From Alcanivorax jadensis T9 (lineage in GTDB: Bacteria; Pseudomonadota; Gammaproteobacteria; Pseudomonadales; Alcanivoracaceae), in contig NZ_ARXU01000001.1 of the NCBI RefSeq assembly GCF_000756655.1, positions 310,001 through 374,000 of the forward strand: a stretch of 64,000 nucleotides of DNA, written 5' to 3'. Below, one piece after another: positions 52,550 to 62,898 of the stretch. The notes beneath the pieces are model-generated. The model searched no databases. It saw nothing but the letters and a program-made list of their open reading frames with translations, and was not told the origin of the DNA. A program made the translations under genes and the position numbers. Position 1 is the first letter of the stretch, and every line of letters starts with the position of its first letter.

Positions 52550-54709
52550 TTACTGGGCTTTCAGCTCACGGCGACGACGGTGCAGGACCGGCTCGGTGTA
52601 GCCGCTGGGCTGGGAGCAGCCCTCGAACACCAGCTCCATCGCTGCCTGGAAGGCCACGGAGTTGTCAAAATCCTTGGCCATGGGCACGTAGGTGGGGTCG
52701 TTGGCGTTCTGACGATCTACCACTTCTGCCATGCGCTTCAGGGTTTCGGTCACCTGCTCTTGATTGGTGATGCCGTGGTGCAACCAGTTGGTTACGTGCT
52801 GGCTGGAAATCCGCAGGGTGGCGCGGTCTTCCATCAGGCCCACATCATTGATGTCCGGCACCTTGGAGCAACCCACGCCACTGTCGATCCAGCGAACCAT
52901 GTAACCCAGAATGCCCTGCGCGTTGTTGTCCAGCTCCTGCTGGATTTCTTCGGCGGACAGCTCACGGGTCAGCAACGGCACGGTGAGGATATCGTCCAGG
53001 GAGGCACGCTTGCGGTTAGCCAGCTCTTTCTGGACTTCTGCCACGTTAATCTCGTGATAGTGGGTAACGTGCAGGGTCGCAGCCGTCGGGGACGGCACCC
53101 AGGCACAGTTGGCACCGGCTTTCGGGTGACCGGCTTTGGTGGCCATCATTTCGGCCATTTCGTCTGGCTTGGGCCACATGCCCTTACCGATCTGGGCGTG
53201 ACCCGGCAGACCACATTCCAGACCGATGTCCACATTCCAGTCTTCGTAGGCATTGATCCACGGCAGGGCTTTCATGTCGCCCTTACGCGCCATGGGGCCT
53301 GCTTCCATGGAAGTGTGCATTTCGTCACCGGTGCGGTCCAGGAAGCCGGTGTTGATGAAGATCACACGCTCTTTCGCCTGACGGATACACTCTTTCAGGT
53401 TCACGGTAGTGCGGCGCTCTTCATCCATGATGCCGATCTTCAGGCTGTTCTTTTCCAGGCCCAGGGCCTTCTCGACACGCTCGAACAGCTCAACAGCGAA
53501 GGCCACTTCTTCCGGACCGTGCATCTTCGGCTTCACGATGTACATGGAGCCGGTGCGGCTGTTGCTCAGCTTGTTGAGTTTCTTCAGGTCATGAATGCCG
53601 GCCAGCACGGTGATCATGCCGTCCATGATGCCTTCCGGGGTTTCCTCGCCATTGAGCAGGATAGCCGGGTTGGTCATCAGGTGGCCCACGTTCCGCACCA
53701 GCAACAGGGAGCGGCCGTGCAGGGTCAGGGTGCCGCCGTCCAGCGCGGTGTACTCGCGATCCGGATTCATGGCGCGGGTCATGGTCTTGCCGCCCTTCTG
53801 GAAGCTTTCCTGCAGGTCGCCCTTCATCAGGCCGGCCCAGTTGCGATACACCTCGACTTTGTCTTCCGCATCCACGGCGGCTACGGAGTCTTCGCAGTCC
53901 TGGATGGTGGTGATGGCAGATTCCAGCAGCACATCTTTCATGTTGGCAGCGTCGTCGGTGCCAATCGGGTGGCTGGCATCGATCTGGATTTCTGCATGCA
54001 GGTTGTTGTGCTTGAGCAGGATACCGGATGGGGCAGAGGCCTCGCCCACATAACCCTGCAGCTGGCCTTCGTCTTTCAGGCCGGATTTTTCAGCGCCCAG
54101 GGACACTTCCAGTTTGCCATCAACAATGGCGTAACCGGTGCTGTCTTTATGGGAGCCGGAGGCCAGCGGGAAGTAGCGGTCCAGGAAGTTACGGGCCCAG
54201 GCAATCACCTTGGCGCCACGCTTGGGGTTATAAGCCCCGCCTTTCTCGGCGCCGCCTTCGTCAGAAATCACGTCGGTGCCGTAGAGGGCGTCATACAGGC
54301 TGCCCCAACGCGCATTGGCGGCGTTCAGGGCGAAACGGGCATTTTTCACCGGTACCACCAGCTGCGGCCCAGCGATGGTGCCGATCTCGTCATCCACATT
54401 CTCGGTGGTAACGTTGAAGTCCTCGCCTTCCGGCAGCAGGTAACCGATCTCGGTCAGGAACTGCTTGTACTCAGCCATGTCGATGGCCTGGCCTTTACGG
54501 GCCTTGTACCACTCGTCCAGCTGCGCCTGGATGGTTTCACGCTTTTCCAGCAGCGCCTTGTTCTTGGGCGCCAGGTCCTTGAGGATGCTTTCCAGCTCGG
54601 CCCAGAAGTGTTCCGGGTCCACGCCGGTACCCGGCGCAATCTCGTTGACTACCAGATCATGGAGTTCGGCAGCGATTTCAAGGCTACCCTTCTGAATACG
54701 ATCGGTCAT
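52550..54709 (-). CDS. glcB: Malate synthase G
   Basis: The 719-residue enzyme condenses glyoxylate with acetyl-CoA to malate. It has the large TIM-barrel form of isoform G, with [49 protein letters not shown], and the acetyl-CoA region [16 protein letters not shown]. Length equals Escherichia coli GlcB. It is needed with isocitrate lyase (not in the window) for growth on acetate or alkanes. It stands alone with its own terminator. Confidence 0.97.
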   Translation of the reverse strand: MTDRIQKGSLEIAAELHDLVVNEIAPGTGVDPEHFWAELESILKDLAPKNKALLEKRETIQAQLDEWYKARKGQAIDMAEYKQFLTEIGYLLPEGEDFNVTTENVDDEIGTIAGPQLVVPVKNARFALNAANARWGSLYDALYGTDVISDEGGAEKGGAYNPKRGAKVIAWARNFLDRYFPLASGSHKDSTGYAIVDGKLEVSLGAEKSGLKDEGQLQGYVGEASAPSGILLKHNNLHAEIQIDASHPIGTDDAANMKDVLLESAITTIQDCEDSVAAVDAEDKVEVYRNWAGLMKGDLQESFQKGGKTMTRAMNPDREYTALDGGTLTLHGRSLLLVRNVGHLMTNPAILLNGEETPEGIMDGMITVLAGIHDLKKLNKLSNSRTGSMYIVKPKMHGPEEVAFAVELFERVEKALGLEKNSLKIGIMDEERRTTVNLKECIRQAKERVIFINTGFLDRTGDEMHTSMEAGPMARKGDMKALPWINAYEDWNVDIGLECGLPGHAQIGKGMWPKPDEMAEMMATKAGHPKAGANCAWVPSPTAATLHVTHYHEINVAEVQKELANRKRASLDDILTVPLLTRELSAEEIQQELDNNAQGILGYMVRWIDSGVGCSKVPDINDVGLMEDRATLRISSQHVTNWLHHGITNQEQVTETLKRMAEVVDRQNANDPTYVPMAKDFDNSVAFQAAMELVFEGCSQPSGYTEPVLHRRRRELKAQ

Positions 54710-54935
54710 GGTGCTCCTACCCTTCTGGTCGAGAGAGTCTTGGTTAATCGGGACATTCGGCGAAAACCCAAGGGTCGACCCCGCTTGAAGGGGGTCGGAG
54801 GAAGTCGCAGAAGCCCGGGGAAACGGTTACATGGCGGCCTGACAGACCGCACCGCAAAAAGGCGCGGGTATTTTACCGGAAACGGCGCCGTGAATCATGT
54901 TTAGTGGCAAAATCGCCGAAACGATGCTTTTTTGA

Positions 54936-55787
54936 TCAGCCGAACAGGTTGACCACGTCCAGTCGGTGAGCCTGCTCACCGCCCTGCTGCTGGCCGTCTT
55001 CCAGATTTTCGAAGTCGAACAGGCGCGTATCGGCCAGTTGCGAGGGGGCAATATTCTGGATGGCAGCAAAGATGTTCTCGATGCGCCCTGGCTGATCCCG
55101 GTCCCACTTGTTGAGCATCTCCTTGATCACCTGGCGTTGCAGGTTCTCCTGAGAGCCACACAGGTTGCAGGGGATGATCGGGAAATCCTTGAAGTTGGAG
55201 AACTCGATGATGTCCTTCTCGCGGCTGTAAGCGAGAGGACGGATAACAATATTGCGGTTATCGTCGCTGCGCAGCTTGGGCGGCATGGCCTTCATCTTGC
55301 CGCCAAAGAACATGTTCAGAAACAGGGTCTCGACGATGTCATCGCGGTGGTGGCCCAGGGCGATCTTGGTGGCGCCGATCTCTTCGGCAAAGCCATAGAG
55401 GCTACCGCGACGCAGCCGTGAACACAGCCCACAGGTGGTTTTCCCCTCCGGCACCTTCTCCTTGACGATGGAATAGGTGTCCTTCTCGAGGATGTGATAG
55501 GCCACCCCTTCCCGCTCCAGGTACTCCGGCAGTACATGCTCCGGGAACCCCGGCTGCTTCTGGTCCAGGTTCACCGCCACCAGCTCGAAATTCACCGGCG
55601 CCGAATGCTGCAGATTGCGCAGGATTTCCAGCATGGTGTAGGAATCCTTGCCGCCAGACAGGCACACCATCACCTTGTCGCCCTCACTGATCATATTGAA
55701 ATCAGCAATGGCACGACCGACCTCGCGCCGCAGCTTCTTCTGCAGCTTGTTGAGGCGAGTCCGTTGTTTGGCGTCCAGCGTGTCCAT
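54936..55787 (-). CDS. ttcA: tRNA 2-thiocytidine biosynthesis protein TtcA
   Basis: The 283-residue enzyme thiolates C32 of tRNA. It has the PP-loop SGGKDS (about 44-49) and the two CxxC motifs for its 4Fe-4S cluster (Cys119/Cys122 in TCGLC and Cys207/Cys210 in PCNLC), and [13 protein letters not shown] 55787 follows AAAGGG and matches the family; the open frame reaches 55850. Unlike MnmA it does not need the Tus relay. Confidence 0.96.
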   Translation of the reverse strand: MDTLDAKQRTRLNKLQKKLRREVGRAIADFNMISEGDKVMVCLSGGKDSYTMLEILRNLQHSAPVNFELVAVNLDQKQPGFPEHVLPEYLEREGVAYHILEKDTYSIVKEKVPEGKTTCGLCSRLRRGSLYGFAEEIGATKIALGHHRDDIVETLFLNMFFGGKMKAMPPKLRSDDNRNIVIRPLAYSREKDIIEFSNFKDFPIIPCNLCGSQENLQRQVIKEMLNKWDRDQPGRIENIFAAIQNIAPSQLADTRLFDFENLEDGQQQGGEQAHRLDVVNLFG

Positions 55788-55878
55788 GGGAACCCTTTCT
55801 CTCTCTGTGTAACAGCCACCACGCTTCACGCAACAGCAATGGCGCAACAAGCAGATTTTGCGTGAAGCGTGTGGGCGA

Positions 55879-56676
55879 TTATGTGACCTTCATTTTGCGG
55901 ATCAATCGGCGGTACAGCGCGGGGCTCCAGCGTTTCAGGTAGATACCGGCACCCTCGCGGCCGGCGATGATAACCTGATCGCGGCCTTGCTGCACGGCCT
56001 TCACCATCCGTTTGGCGCATTCGTCAGGGGCAATACCGGCTTCCTGAGCCTCATCCATACTGCCCTGGGCAGAGCCATCGGCGGTGAGCGCGTTGAGGGA
56101 GACCTGGGTGCGGATAAAGCCGGGCATCACCAGGGTCACCCGGATACCAGCATCGTATTCCTCGGCACGCAAGGATTCGAAGAAACCGTGCAGAGCGTGC
56201 TTGCTGGCGCTGTAGGCACTGCGCAAAGGCGTGGGCAGCTCACCGACCAGCGAGGTCACCACCACAAACCGGCCTCGGCCCTGCTCTTTCAGCCAGGGCA
56301 ATACCGCCTTGGTCAGCGCCACGGTGCCAAAGAAATTCACCTCCATGATTCGCCGATCCACCGCCAAATCGGTGTCGGCCACCAGGGAGCGCTGGGAAAT
56401 GCCGCCGTTGTGGACCACCTGATCAAGACGATCAAAACGCTGCCGCACCGCCGCCACGGCAGCAGGCATGGCTTCGACTTCCGTCAGATCCAGCGGCAAC
56501 ACTAGATGGTCATCACCGTTGACCAGACCCTCCTGGACCCGCTTCAGCTCCTCTTCCCGACGGGCGGAGAGCACCAGGGTTGCGCCCCGGCGCGCATATT
56601 CCTTCGCCAACGCCTCGCCAATCCCGGAGGAGGCCCCGGTAATCCACACCACCTTGCCAGCCAGCGTTTCGGCCAT
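55879..56676 (-). CDS. Short-chain dehydrogenase/reductase
   Basis: The 265-residue classical SDR has the cofactor motif [12 protein letters not shown] (about 14-25), NNGG-type VVHNGGIS, catalytic Ser and Tyr-x3-Lys ([21 protein letters not shown]). Arg residues after strand 2 ([10 protein letters not shown]) suggest NADP. The overall pattern is that of DHRS7-like membrane-associated SDRs, but the substrate is unknown. It lies about 90 bases upstream of ttcA on the same strand. Confidence 0.92.
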   Translation of the reverse strand: MAETLAGKVVWITGASSGIGEALAKEYARRGATLVLSARREEELKRVQEGLVNGDDHLVLPLDLTEVEAMPAAVAAVRQRFDRLDQVVHNGGISQRSLVADTDLAVDRRIMEVNFFGTVALTKAVLPWLKEQGRGRFVVVTSLVGELPTPLRSAYSASKHALHGFFESLRAEEYDAGIRVTLVMPGFIRTQVSLNALTADGSAQGSMDEAQEAGIAPDECAKRMVKAVQQGRDQVIIAGREGAGIYLKRWSPALYRRLIRKMKVT

Positions 56677-57006
56677 CTCACACGCTCCTTGAAGTCAAAG
56701 ACACCGCAAGGGTAATGCCATGGCCGGGAAATCCAAAGGCTGAAACAGCAAATACGCCAACTACGCAGCCGCTGTAGGAGCGCCTCTCGAGGCGCGAACT
56801 GGCCGTGGCAAGTTGCCTTCTAGCTTACAGACTAACCTCCATACAACTGGCGAGCCCTGAAACTCCTGATCGTCCTGCGGACGATTTCCGCGCAAGCGCG
56901 GTTCGCGCCTCGAGAGGCATTATTCGCTTCGCTCACCCTTAGGGCCGCACGGAACTACGTGCGTTACTCCACTACGCTCCGTTCCTACAGCGGCCTTGTC
57001 GACATA
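56677..57006. other. Intergenic region between an acyl-CoA dehydrogenase gene and the SDR gene
   Basis: These 330 bases are mostly occupied by a composite REP-like element (56774-56988). The rest must hold the SDR promoter. No gene is seen. Confidence 0.5.
56774..56988. repeat. Composite REP-like element
   Basis: The left arm GTAGGAGCGCCTCTCGAGGC (56774-56793) pairs with GCCTCGAGAGGC (56907-56918), but the expected terminal GCTCCTAC is displaced to about 56976-56987 (GCTCCGTTCCTAC). About 60 bases with their own CTACGTGCG/CACTACG-like sequence lie between. It looks like one element interrupted or extended on its right side. Confidence 0.75.
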
Positions 57007-58200
57007 TTATTTCAGCTCTCTGGACGACAGCCCCAGCAGGTGCCGTGCCACGATCAGTTGCTGGATCTGCTGGGTGCCCTCGAAGATGTCGATGATCTTT
57101 GAATCCCGAGCCAGCTTTTCCAGCAACGTCCGCTCGGAATAGCCCAGCTCGCCGCATAGGGCCACGCACTTGAGGGTTACCTCATTGCCCATGCGCCCGG
57201 CCTTGGCCTTGCACATGGAGGCTTCTTTGGAATTGGGCTGGCCATTGTCTGCCATCCAGGCGGCTTTCAGGGTCATCAGGCGGGCGGCTTCCAGGTCCGC
57301 TTCCAGCCGGTACAGCTCCAGCTCCCGCGCCGTAGAATTATAAGGTTGTTTCGAGAAATCAGCCTCAACCCCTTCTTTTTCCAATATTTCTCTGGTTATC
57401 TCTAGTGCCGCACGGGCCACGCCCAATGCCATGGCTGCCACCTGGGGACGGGTATTATCAAAGGTCTGCATCACCCCGCCGAAGGCCTTTTTGCGGGCCT
57501 CTTCGGTATCGCCAATTTCTGCCGAACCAAGGATATGGTCCTTGGGGATTCGGCAGTTGTTGAACGACAGGGCCGCCGTATCTGACACGCGCAGGCCCAT
57601 CTTGTCTTCCACGCGCACCAGCTGCAGGCCGGGGTTATCGCGAGGAACGATGAATGACTTGATCGCCGCCTTGCCCAATGACTTGTCCAGGGTCGCCCAG
57701 ACCACCACCGCATCACAGCGCTGGCCCGCGGTGCAGTAGATTTTCTCACCGTTGAGCACCCACTCATCACCGTCCAGTTCAGCGGTGGTACTGACCGCAG
57801 CGGAATCCGAACCCGCGCCGGGCTCGGTAATCGCCATGGCACAGTAGAGCTTGCCATACTTCTCTTTCTGCTCCGGGGTGCCCACGGCCATCACCGCCGC
57901 ATTGCCCAGCCCGGAGCCGGGAATGGAGAGCATCAACCCCACATCGCCCCAGCACATGGCTTCCACCGCCAGGATGCCGGTCATGTTGCTACCGTTCTTG
58001 ATCTCGTCACTGGCACCCTTTTTCCCACCGCCGCGGGGCATGGCTGCCATCATCTGCGCCACCGGCTTCAGCTCCTCCGGGGTATCGCAGTGTTCGATGG
58101 CGTCGTATTTGCGGGCAATGGGGCGAAACACTCCCGCTGCCAGTTGCTGGGCCATCTGCTGGACCTGTTCGAGCTTGGCCGGAATTTCCAGATTGATCAT
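57007..58200 (-). CDS. Acyl-CoA dehydrogenase with catalytic glutamate
   Basis: The 397-residue flavoprotein has the acyl-CoA dehydrogenase signature AITEPGAGSDSAAV (about 122-135) and the catalytic base Glu374 in IFEGTQQIQ, as in medium-chain enzymes. It would oxidise an acyl-CoA to the 2-enoyl-CoA and pass electrons to ETF. It lies 9 bases downstream of a second acyl-CoA dehydrogenase gene that lacks this glutamate. The substrate is unknown. Confidence 0.94.
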   Translation of the reverse strand: MINLEIPAKLEQVQQMAQQLAAGVFRPIARKYDAIEHCDTPEELKPVAQMMAAMPRGGGKKGASDEIKNGSNMTGILAVEAMCWGDVGLMLSIPGSGLGNAAVMAVGTPEQKEKYGKLYCAMAITEPGAGSDSAAVSTTAELDGDEWVLNGEKIYCTAGQRCDAVVVWATLDKSLGKAAIKSFIVPRDNPGLQLVRVEDKMGLRVSDTAALSFNNCRIPKDHILGSAEIGDTEEARKKAFGGVMQTFDNTRPQVAAMALGVARAALEITREILEKEGVEADFSKQPYNSTARELELYRLEADLEAARLMTLKAAWMADNGQPNSKEASMCKAKAGRMGNEVTLKCVALCGELGYSERTLLEKLARDSKIIDIFEGTQQIQQLIVARHLLGLSSRELK

Positions 58201-58209
58201 GACTCTCTC

Positions 58210-59304
58210 CTATACCATCAGGCTGCCGTGCAACACGGCAATGCTGCGCAGGTTGCGGTACCACATTTCCAGCGGGTAATCGCGCACAAAGCCGGCGCCA
58301 CCAAACAGCTGGATACCGTTGGTGCCGATCTCCATGGCTTTTTCCATGCACTGCAACTGGGCCAGATAGGCGTCCTTGTGGAAATCCAGGCCCTGCTCCG
58401 CCCGGCTGGCAGCGCGCAGCATCATCAGGCGCATGCCTTCAATTTCGATACCCATGTTGGCCACCATGAAGGCCACGGACTGACGCCAGGCAATAGGCTC
58501 CCCGAACGCCTTGCGCTCTTTCACGTAGGGGATGCTGTATTCCAGCACCGCCTGACAGCAGCCCACCGCCAGGGCGCATTGGCCGATACGGCTGAGGCCC
58601 AGCAGACGATTCAGGTCGAAGCGCGGTAACCGGTCACGGGCCGGGATGGCCACGTTTTCCAGGGTCAGCGTCGCCATGTTGGCACTACGCAACCCCATGT
58701 ACGGCTCGGACTCAATGGTCAACCCTTCCGCCTCCGCCGGCACCACAAAGCCCGCCACCTCGCCATCGATAGCAGCCACCACTACAAACCACTCACATTG
58801 GGCAGCCATGGGGACCAGACTTTTCACGCCGTTGAGGGTGTAGGTGTCGCCGTCTTGGCTGGCCATGGTGGCCGGCGCAGCAGGCTCGAAGGTGGCACGG
58901 GGCTCGTTGACCGCCAACGCTGCACCAGTAAAGGTCTCCGCCGCCAAGACTGGGAGCCACCGTTCCTGTTGCTGCTCGTCACCGAAATCCATCAGTGCAT
59001 TCACTGCAGCCATCGGTTGCAGTGCGGCCAGGGTATGGGACATGTCTCCCTGGGCCAGATCTTCCACGGCCAGGGCATTGGATAACGGCGAACGAGGCAT
59101 GGCAACGCCACCTAGGGCTTCCGGCATGGGCATCAAGGCCAGGCCGAAACCACTAATGGCATCCAGTAGCGCCGGATTGGCCTGCGCCGCATCGTCAGCA
59201 GCTCGGGCCTGGGACGACAGGGAATCGCGGGCAAGACGTCGCATGCTCTCGCGGGTAATGCGCTGCTCTTCGGTGAGCGTGAGATCAAACAGGGGGGTCG
59301 ACAT
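58210..59304 (-). CDS. Acyl-CoA dehydrogenase-like protein lacking the catalytic glutamate
   Basis: The 364-residue protein has the fold of acyl-CoA dehydrogenases (N-terminal helical, middle beta, C-terminal helical domain with YVKERKAFGEPIAWRQSVAF and GGAGFVRDYPLEMWYRN). At the place of IYEGT it has VLHGS (His359), and the alternative helix-G glutamate of isovaleryl-CoA dehydrogenase is also absent (LSRIGQCALAVG). It may be a non-catalytic partner subunit of the downstream enzyme. The two genes are 9 bases apart. It is divergent from the diguanylate cyclase gene. Confidence 0.92.
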   Translation of the reverse strand: MSTPLFDLTLTEEQRITRESMRRLARDSLSSQARAADDAAQANPALLDAISGFGLALMPMPEALGGVAMPRSPLSNALAVEDLAQGDMSHTLAALQPMAAVNALMDFGDEQQQERWLPVLAAETFTGAALAVNEPRATFEPAAPATMASQDGDTYTLNGVKSLVPMAAQCEWFVVVAAIDGEVAGFVVPAEAEGLTIESEPYMGLRSANMATLTLENVAIPARDRLPRFDLNRLLGLSRIGQCALAVGCCQAVLEYSIPYVKERKAFGEPIAWRQSVAFMVANMGIEIEGMRLMMLRAASRAEQGLDFHKDAYLAQLQCMEKAMEIGTNGIQLFGGAGFVRDYPLEMWYRNLRSIAVLHGSLMV

Positions 59305-59413
59305 GATCGGGCCTCAGGAGGTCGAATTAACACAACCAATCAAACGATTGTTTCACTCGAGACAGTTTGTCAGGCCCTGTCTACCTCTCACAATGACATC
59401 CCTGTGACCTGGA

Positions 59414-60571
59414 ATGAGAAAAACGGTAAAGTTGACCAAAAAGCCAGCAGGCAACCTACAGGATCCGATTACCTACGTGCTTACCCTGATTCCCGCCGAA
59501 CCGCCGGAGCGCGCCATCCGCCTCCGCCGCCAGATCATGGCCGTTTACTCCTATTGCCTGCTATGGGTGGGCACCATCCTCGGCGTCGAGCTCAGTGCCT
59601 TTGCGCCCAATACACCGCACCTGATGATGTTCTCGGTGCTATTTGCCATCAACCTGGTGTTCTTTCTGCTCATCCGTAGTGGTCTCAGCGAACGCCTCGG
59701 CGACCCCAGCCTGACCATTTTGCAGATGGCCACCGGCATCATCCTGACCACGGTGATCCTGCATTATACCCGCGAGCTACGTGGCGCCATGCTGAGCATC
59801 TACTTCATGGTGATGACGTTTGGCATTTTTGCCCTGGACAGGCGCCGGCAAATGGCCATGGCCGGCTTTACCCTTTTCTGCTTCACCACGTTGCAGGTAT
59901 ACGAGTGGCTGGAAACCCCCCAACAGGCGATCTTTTCGTTTCTGATCGGGCACTGGATCATTCTTGCCCTGATCCTCTGCTGGTTTATCTATATGGGGGG
60001 CTACATCCACAACTTGCAGAACCGGGTCAGGGATCAACGTGAAAACCTGCGTGATGCCCACTCTCGCCTGGAAGCCATTGCGGTGCGCGATGATCTTACC
60101 GGGCTGTATAACCGCCGCCATTTTCTCGAACGACTGGAGGAAGAGCTTTCCCTCGCCAACCGCAACCACACCCCCCTTTATCTGGCGATTATCGATCTGG
60201 ACCATTTCAAGCGGGTCAATGATAACTACGGCCATCATAGTGGCGACGAAGTGCTCAGCCGCTTTGCCCGCATTGCCAGCCAGGGCCTGCGCAAATCGGA
60301 CCTGTTGGCCCGCTACGGTGGTGAGGAATTCGTGGTGCTGTTTCCCCATGCCACGGAAGCCGCCTGCGAAGCCGCTCTGGAACGCCTGCGCAGGCGCTTC
60401 GCCGAACAGGGTTATTCCTTTGCCAGTGACATCAAAACCACTTTCTCTGCCGGTTTGACCGCCTTCCAGCCCGGGGAAACGGCGGACCAGTTGATCAAGC
60501 GGGCTGATAGCGCACTGTATGGAGCCAAATCCCGGGGCCGGAACCAGGTGGTCCAGCTGCCGTTGAGCTGA
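59414..60571 (+). CDS. Membrane diguanylate cyclase
   Basis: The 385-residue protein has six hydrophobic helices (about 43-200), a short coiled coil (about 200-222), and a GGDEF domain with active site RYGGEEFVVLF (GGEEF at 302-306). The inhibitory I-site RKSD (293-296) lies the canonical five residues upstream. It would make c-di-GMP from GTP with product inhibition. The sensor resembles MASE-type membrane domains, with unknown ligand. C-di-GMP from enzymes like this could reach the PilZ protein at 7222. Confidence 0.93.
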   Translation: MRKTVKLTKKPAGNLQDPITYVLTLIPAEPPERAIRLRRQIMAVYSYCLLWVGTILGVELSAFAPNTPHLMMFSVLFAINLVFFLLIRSGLSERLGDPSLTILQMATGIILTTVILHYTRELRGAMLSIYFMVMTFGIFALDRRRQMAMAGFTLFCFTTLQVYEWLETPQQAIFSFLIGHWIILALILCWFIYMGGYIHNLQNRVRDQRENLRDAHSRLEAIAVRDDLTGLYNRRHFLERLEEELSLANRNHTPLYLAIIDLDHFKRVNDNYGHHSGDEVLSRFARIASQGLRKSDLLARYGGEEFVVLFPHATEAACEAALERLRRRFAEQGYSFASDIKTTFSAGLTAFQPGETADQLIKRADSALYGAKSRGRNQVVQLPLS

Positions 60572-60625
60572 ATACCTGGAGACCGCCGATAACTCCCGGT
60601 ATGCTTGCCGGCAGCGGAGGACTCC

Positions 60626-61180
60626 ATGTCAGACATTACCAATCCCAGCCTGAAAAACACCGTTCGCCAGTACTTCCAGGACCTTGGCGAAGACGCCCCT
60701 ACCTGGACGGAAATCCATGGCATGCTCTGTGCCCTGGCCGTCGGGCCAGACGTGGAAACGGTGGACTACAGCGAAGAGCTGGAAATGCCGGTTCCCGAGG
60801 ACGTCACTGATGCTCTCAACCGGCTGCGCGAACGACTGGTAACACAGTTACTCGGTGGCGACGCCGTCAACCTGCCCTGCCTGCTTGACCCTTATCAGGA
60901 AGATGACGGCCAGGATCTGGCAAGCTGGTGTGCCGGTTTCATGACCGGCGTCTTTGTGGCCGAAGAAAACTGGTATCAGGATGATGAAGAACAGATGGCG
61001 CAAATGCTGCTGCCCTTCATCCTGATTTCAGGGGTGGATGATGACGAAGCCCTGGACACGCTCTGGGACAACAGTCAGGTGGTACGGCAAATGGCCCTGA
61101 GCATTCCGGAAATACTGGAAGAGCTCTACCTGGCGTTCCATGGTCCGGATCAGGGTGATGAATCCGCCTCGGCAGACTGA
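60626..61180 (+). CDS. YecA/YgfB family (UPF0149) protein
   Basis: The 184-residue acidic protein (start ATG 60626, MSDITNPSL) matches the YgfB/YecA family: TEIHGMLCALAVGPD, DLASWCAGFMTGVF, then a run of Asp/Glu-rich segments. There is no C-terminal SEC-C zinc motif. Relatives include YgfB, which modulates antibiotic-response gene expression in Pseudomonas. It follows the cyclase gene by about 55 bases. Confidence 0.9.
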   Translation: MSDITNPSLKNTVRQYFQDLGEDAPTWTEIHGMLCALAVGPDVETVDYSEELEMPVPEDVTDALNRLRERLVTQLLGGDAVNLPCLLDPYQEDDGQDLASWCAGFMTGVFVAEENWYQDDEEQMAQMLLPFILISGVDDDEALDTLWDNSQVVRQMALSIPEILEELYLAFHGPDQGDESASAD

Positions 61181-61326
61181 TTGTCTTTACCCGAATGTTC
61201 ACCGCTAACGTGACGCAGTTCTGCGCGTTGTTGCCGCTGTGCCACTAGTCTTGTTGTAGATGCTGCCGCTATCCAAAAACTATCCAGACAAAAGCGGCAG
61301 CCGGACAACATTCTGGGGGTATCAAG

Positions 61327-62178
61327 GTGCGTATCTGCATTGTCACCGGCCTGCTGATTCCGGCATTGGCCTTCGCTGAAACTGCCACCGACAACTCGTG
61401 CCCGACATTGGTCAGTGCCGCTTTCACCACTGCAGTGGAAGAACGGGAACCGCTCGCTCAGCTCACAACCGCCCCACTCTCAGTCAATGAGCTACTGTTC
61501 TTTACCGCCATCCAGGATGGTAATGGCGAGCAGCTGCACCATACCTGGTCCTACAACGGTGAACCCATTGTTGATGTGCCGCTGGCGGTGGGCTCGGATT
61601 ACTGGCGCACCTGGTCGTCGAAAACCTTTGCCGGCCTTGATCTGGCTCCCGGAGGCCAGTGGCAGGTAAACGTCAGCACAGAAAGTGGCTGTGAGCTGGG
61701 CAACTGGACGTTGACGCTCACCGATGATAACGCGGCTACTCAGTCGCCAGCCCCTGCAGCATCCACGCCACCGGCGTCTGAAAAAACCTCAGAAACGCCC
61801 CTGAAAACGCCGCCGGAAAAAGCCAAGGGTGACGCGGTGGATCTCAGTGAAAATTACGCGGTGATTCGCCAGTTACTTGATCTGGGCGATACCCGCGCGG
61901 CCAAGGTGGCGATACGCCGTGCTCGCCAGCTCACCGCCAATCCGCAACAACTGGCTGAGCTGGATACCCTGGCCGCAGATAACGAGGCCTTTGCCCAACT
62001 GGACAAACTGATACGCCAGCGGGATGTGCACGGTGCCCGTGAACTAATGCAAACGCTGGTGATTTCCATCTCCCCCGACAGCCCGGTTTACCCGGCACTG
62101 CAAAGCCGCCACCGGCTACTGAAGCGCCTGGAAGGCAACGAGCGGGACACCGTATTCCAGGCCGCATCCAGCCCCTGA
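61327..62178 (+). CDS. Exported protein with DUF2914-like domain
   Basis: The 283-residue protein starts at GTG 61327 with a signal peptide (ICIVTGLLIPALAFA) and a DUF2914-like domain (about 40-130), shown by LLFFTAIQDGNGEQLHHTW, SDYWRTWSSKTFAG and GGQWQVNVS. Next come a Pro/Thr-rich linker (about 137-165) and a C-terminal helical region (about 170-270) that looks TPR-like. The function is unknown. An inverted repeat CTGCCGCT/AGCGGCAG (61263-61300) lies just upstream and may be an operator. Confidence 0.8.
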   Translation: MRICIVTGLLIPALAFAETATDNSCPTLVSAAFTTAVEEREPLAQLTTAPLSVNELLFFTAIQDGNGEQLHHTWSYNGEPIVDVPLAVGSDYWRTWSSKTFAGLDLAPGGQWQVNVSTESGCELGNWTLTLTDDNAATQSPAPAASTPPASEKTSETPLKTPPEKAKGDAVDLSENYAVIRQLLDLGDTRAAKVAIRRARQLTANPQQLAELDTLAADNEAFAQLDKLIRQRDVHGARELMQTLVISISPDSPVYPALQSRHRLLKRLEGNERDTVFQAASSP

Positions 62179-62197
62179 TGCCACAACAGCACGGGCG

Positions 62198-62764
62198 TCA
62201 GTCGTCTTTCAGCGACAGATGGCTGATGTCCGGTGCCACCGGCATTTCCTCCGCTTTTTTCTGCCCCAGCACTTCCCCCGGCTGAGCCATAGTCAAGTGA
62301 TCCACGTCCGGCGCAGGCGGAGGAGCGACCTTTTCCCTGTTATCAATTTCCGCCCCCACTTCCGCCACCGAGAAGGCCCCGGAAAAACCGGTTCCCCCGG
62401 TGCGGATGGTGCCCACCGTTTCCAGCTCGCCAGACGAGGGTTCTGTCGGTTCGCGACTGTCCGGGGCCGGAGACGCTGCGCGGGATTCGGGTGCCGGCGC
62501 AGATGCACCAGCGGATGCCTGGACGGGATCGGCTACCGGCCGCAGTTCACACTCTGCGCCGGCCTGTTTCAGCACTGCGCGGAATTTCATGGCGGTGGCC
62601 TGGTCGGCATCTTTCTTTAACACCACCGGCTGCCCGGAAAACAATTTCTCCACCCGGGCGGCATCCATCTTGAAGATTTTTCCCAGGTTGCTTTTTACCG
62701 TCGCAAGGTCCGACCCTTTCACCAGCTGACCGGTAAAGACGATATGGAAACGGGCATCGGCCAT
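62198..62764 (-). CDS. Uncharacterised protein with conserved N-terminal domain and Pro/Ala-rich tail
   Basis: The 188-residue protein has a conserved-looking N-terminal domain of about 75 residues (FHIVFTGQLVKGSDLATVKS; KLFSGQPVVLKKDADQATAM). I have seen this at the N-terminus of various proteobacterial membrane proteins but cannot name it. The rest is Pro, Ala and Glu rich and disordered, with two DHL-containing short motifs near the end (PDVDHLTMAQPGE and PDISHLSLKD). No membrane segment. It is convergent with the DUF2914 gene. Confidence 0.8.
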   Translation of the reverse strand: MADARFHIVFTGQLVKGSDLATVKSNLGKIFKMDAARVEKLFSGQPVVLKKDADQATAMKFRAVLKQAGAECELRPVADPVQASAGASAPAPESRAASPAPDSREPTEPSSGELETVGTIRTGGTGFSGAFSVAEVGAEIDNREKVAPPPAPDVDHLTMAQPGEVLGQKKAEEMPVAPDISHLSLKDD

Positions 62765-62898
62765 TATGGATTCCTCTCTGATTCTCTACTGACTACCAAG
62801 GTATCGTAGCCGCCAATGAGCAGCACGCCTGTCTTGCTGAAAACCCGCAAAATGCACGGTGTTCCGTCTCGCATAAAGTATGTGGCATGAAGCGAACC

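Noticed and set aside
52580-54904. Open frame of 774 codons on the plus strand opposite glcB
   Set aside because: It is the antisense shadow of malate synthase G; the composition is His- and Gly-rich without any recognisable domain, as expected for the complement of a GC-rich gene.
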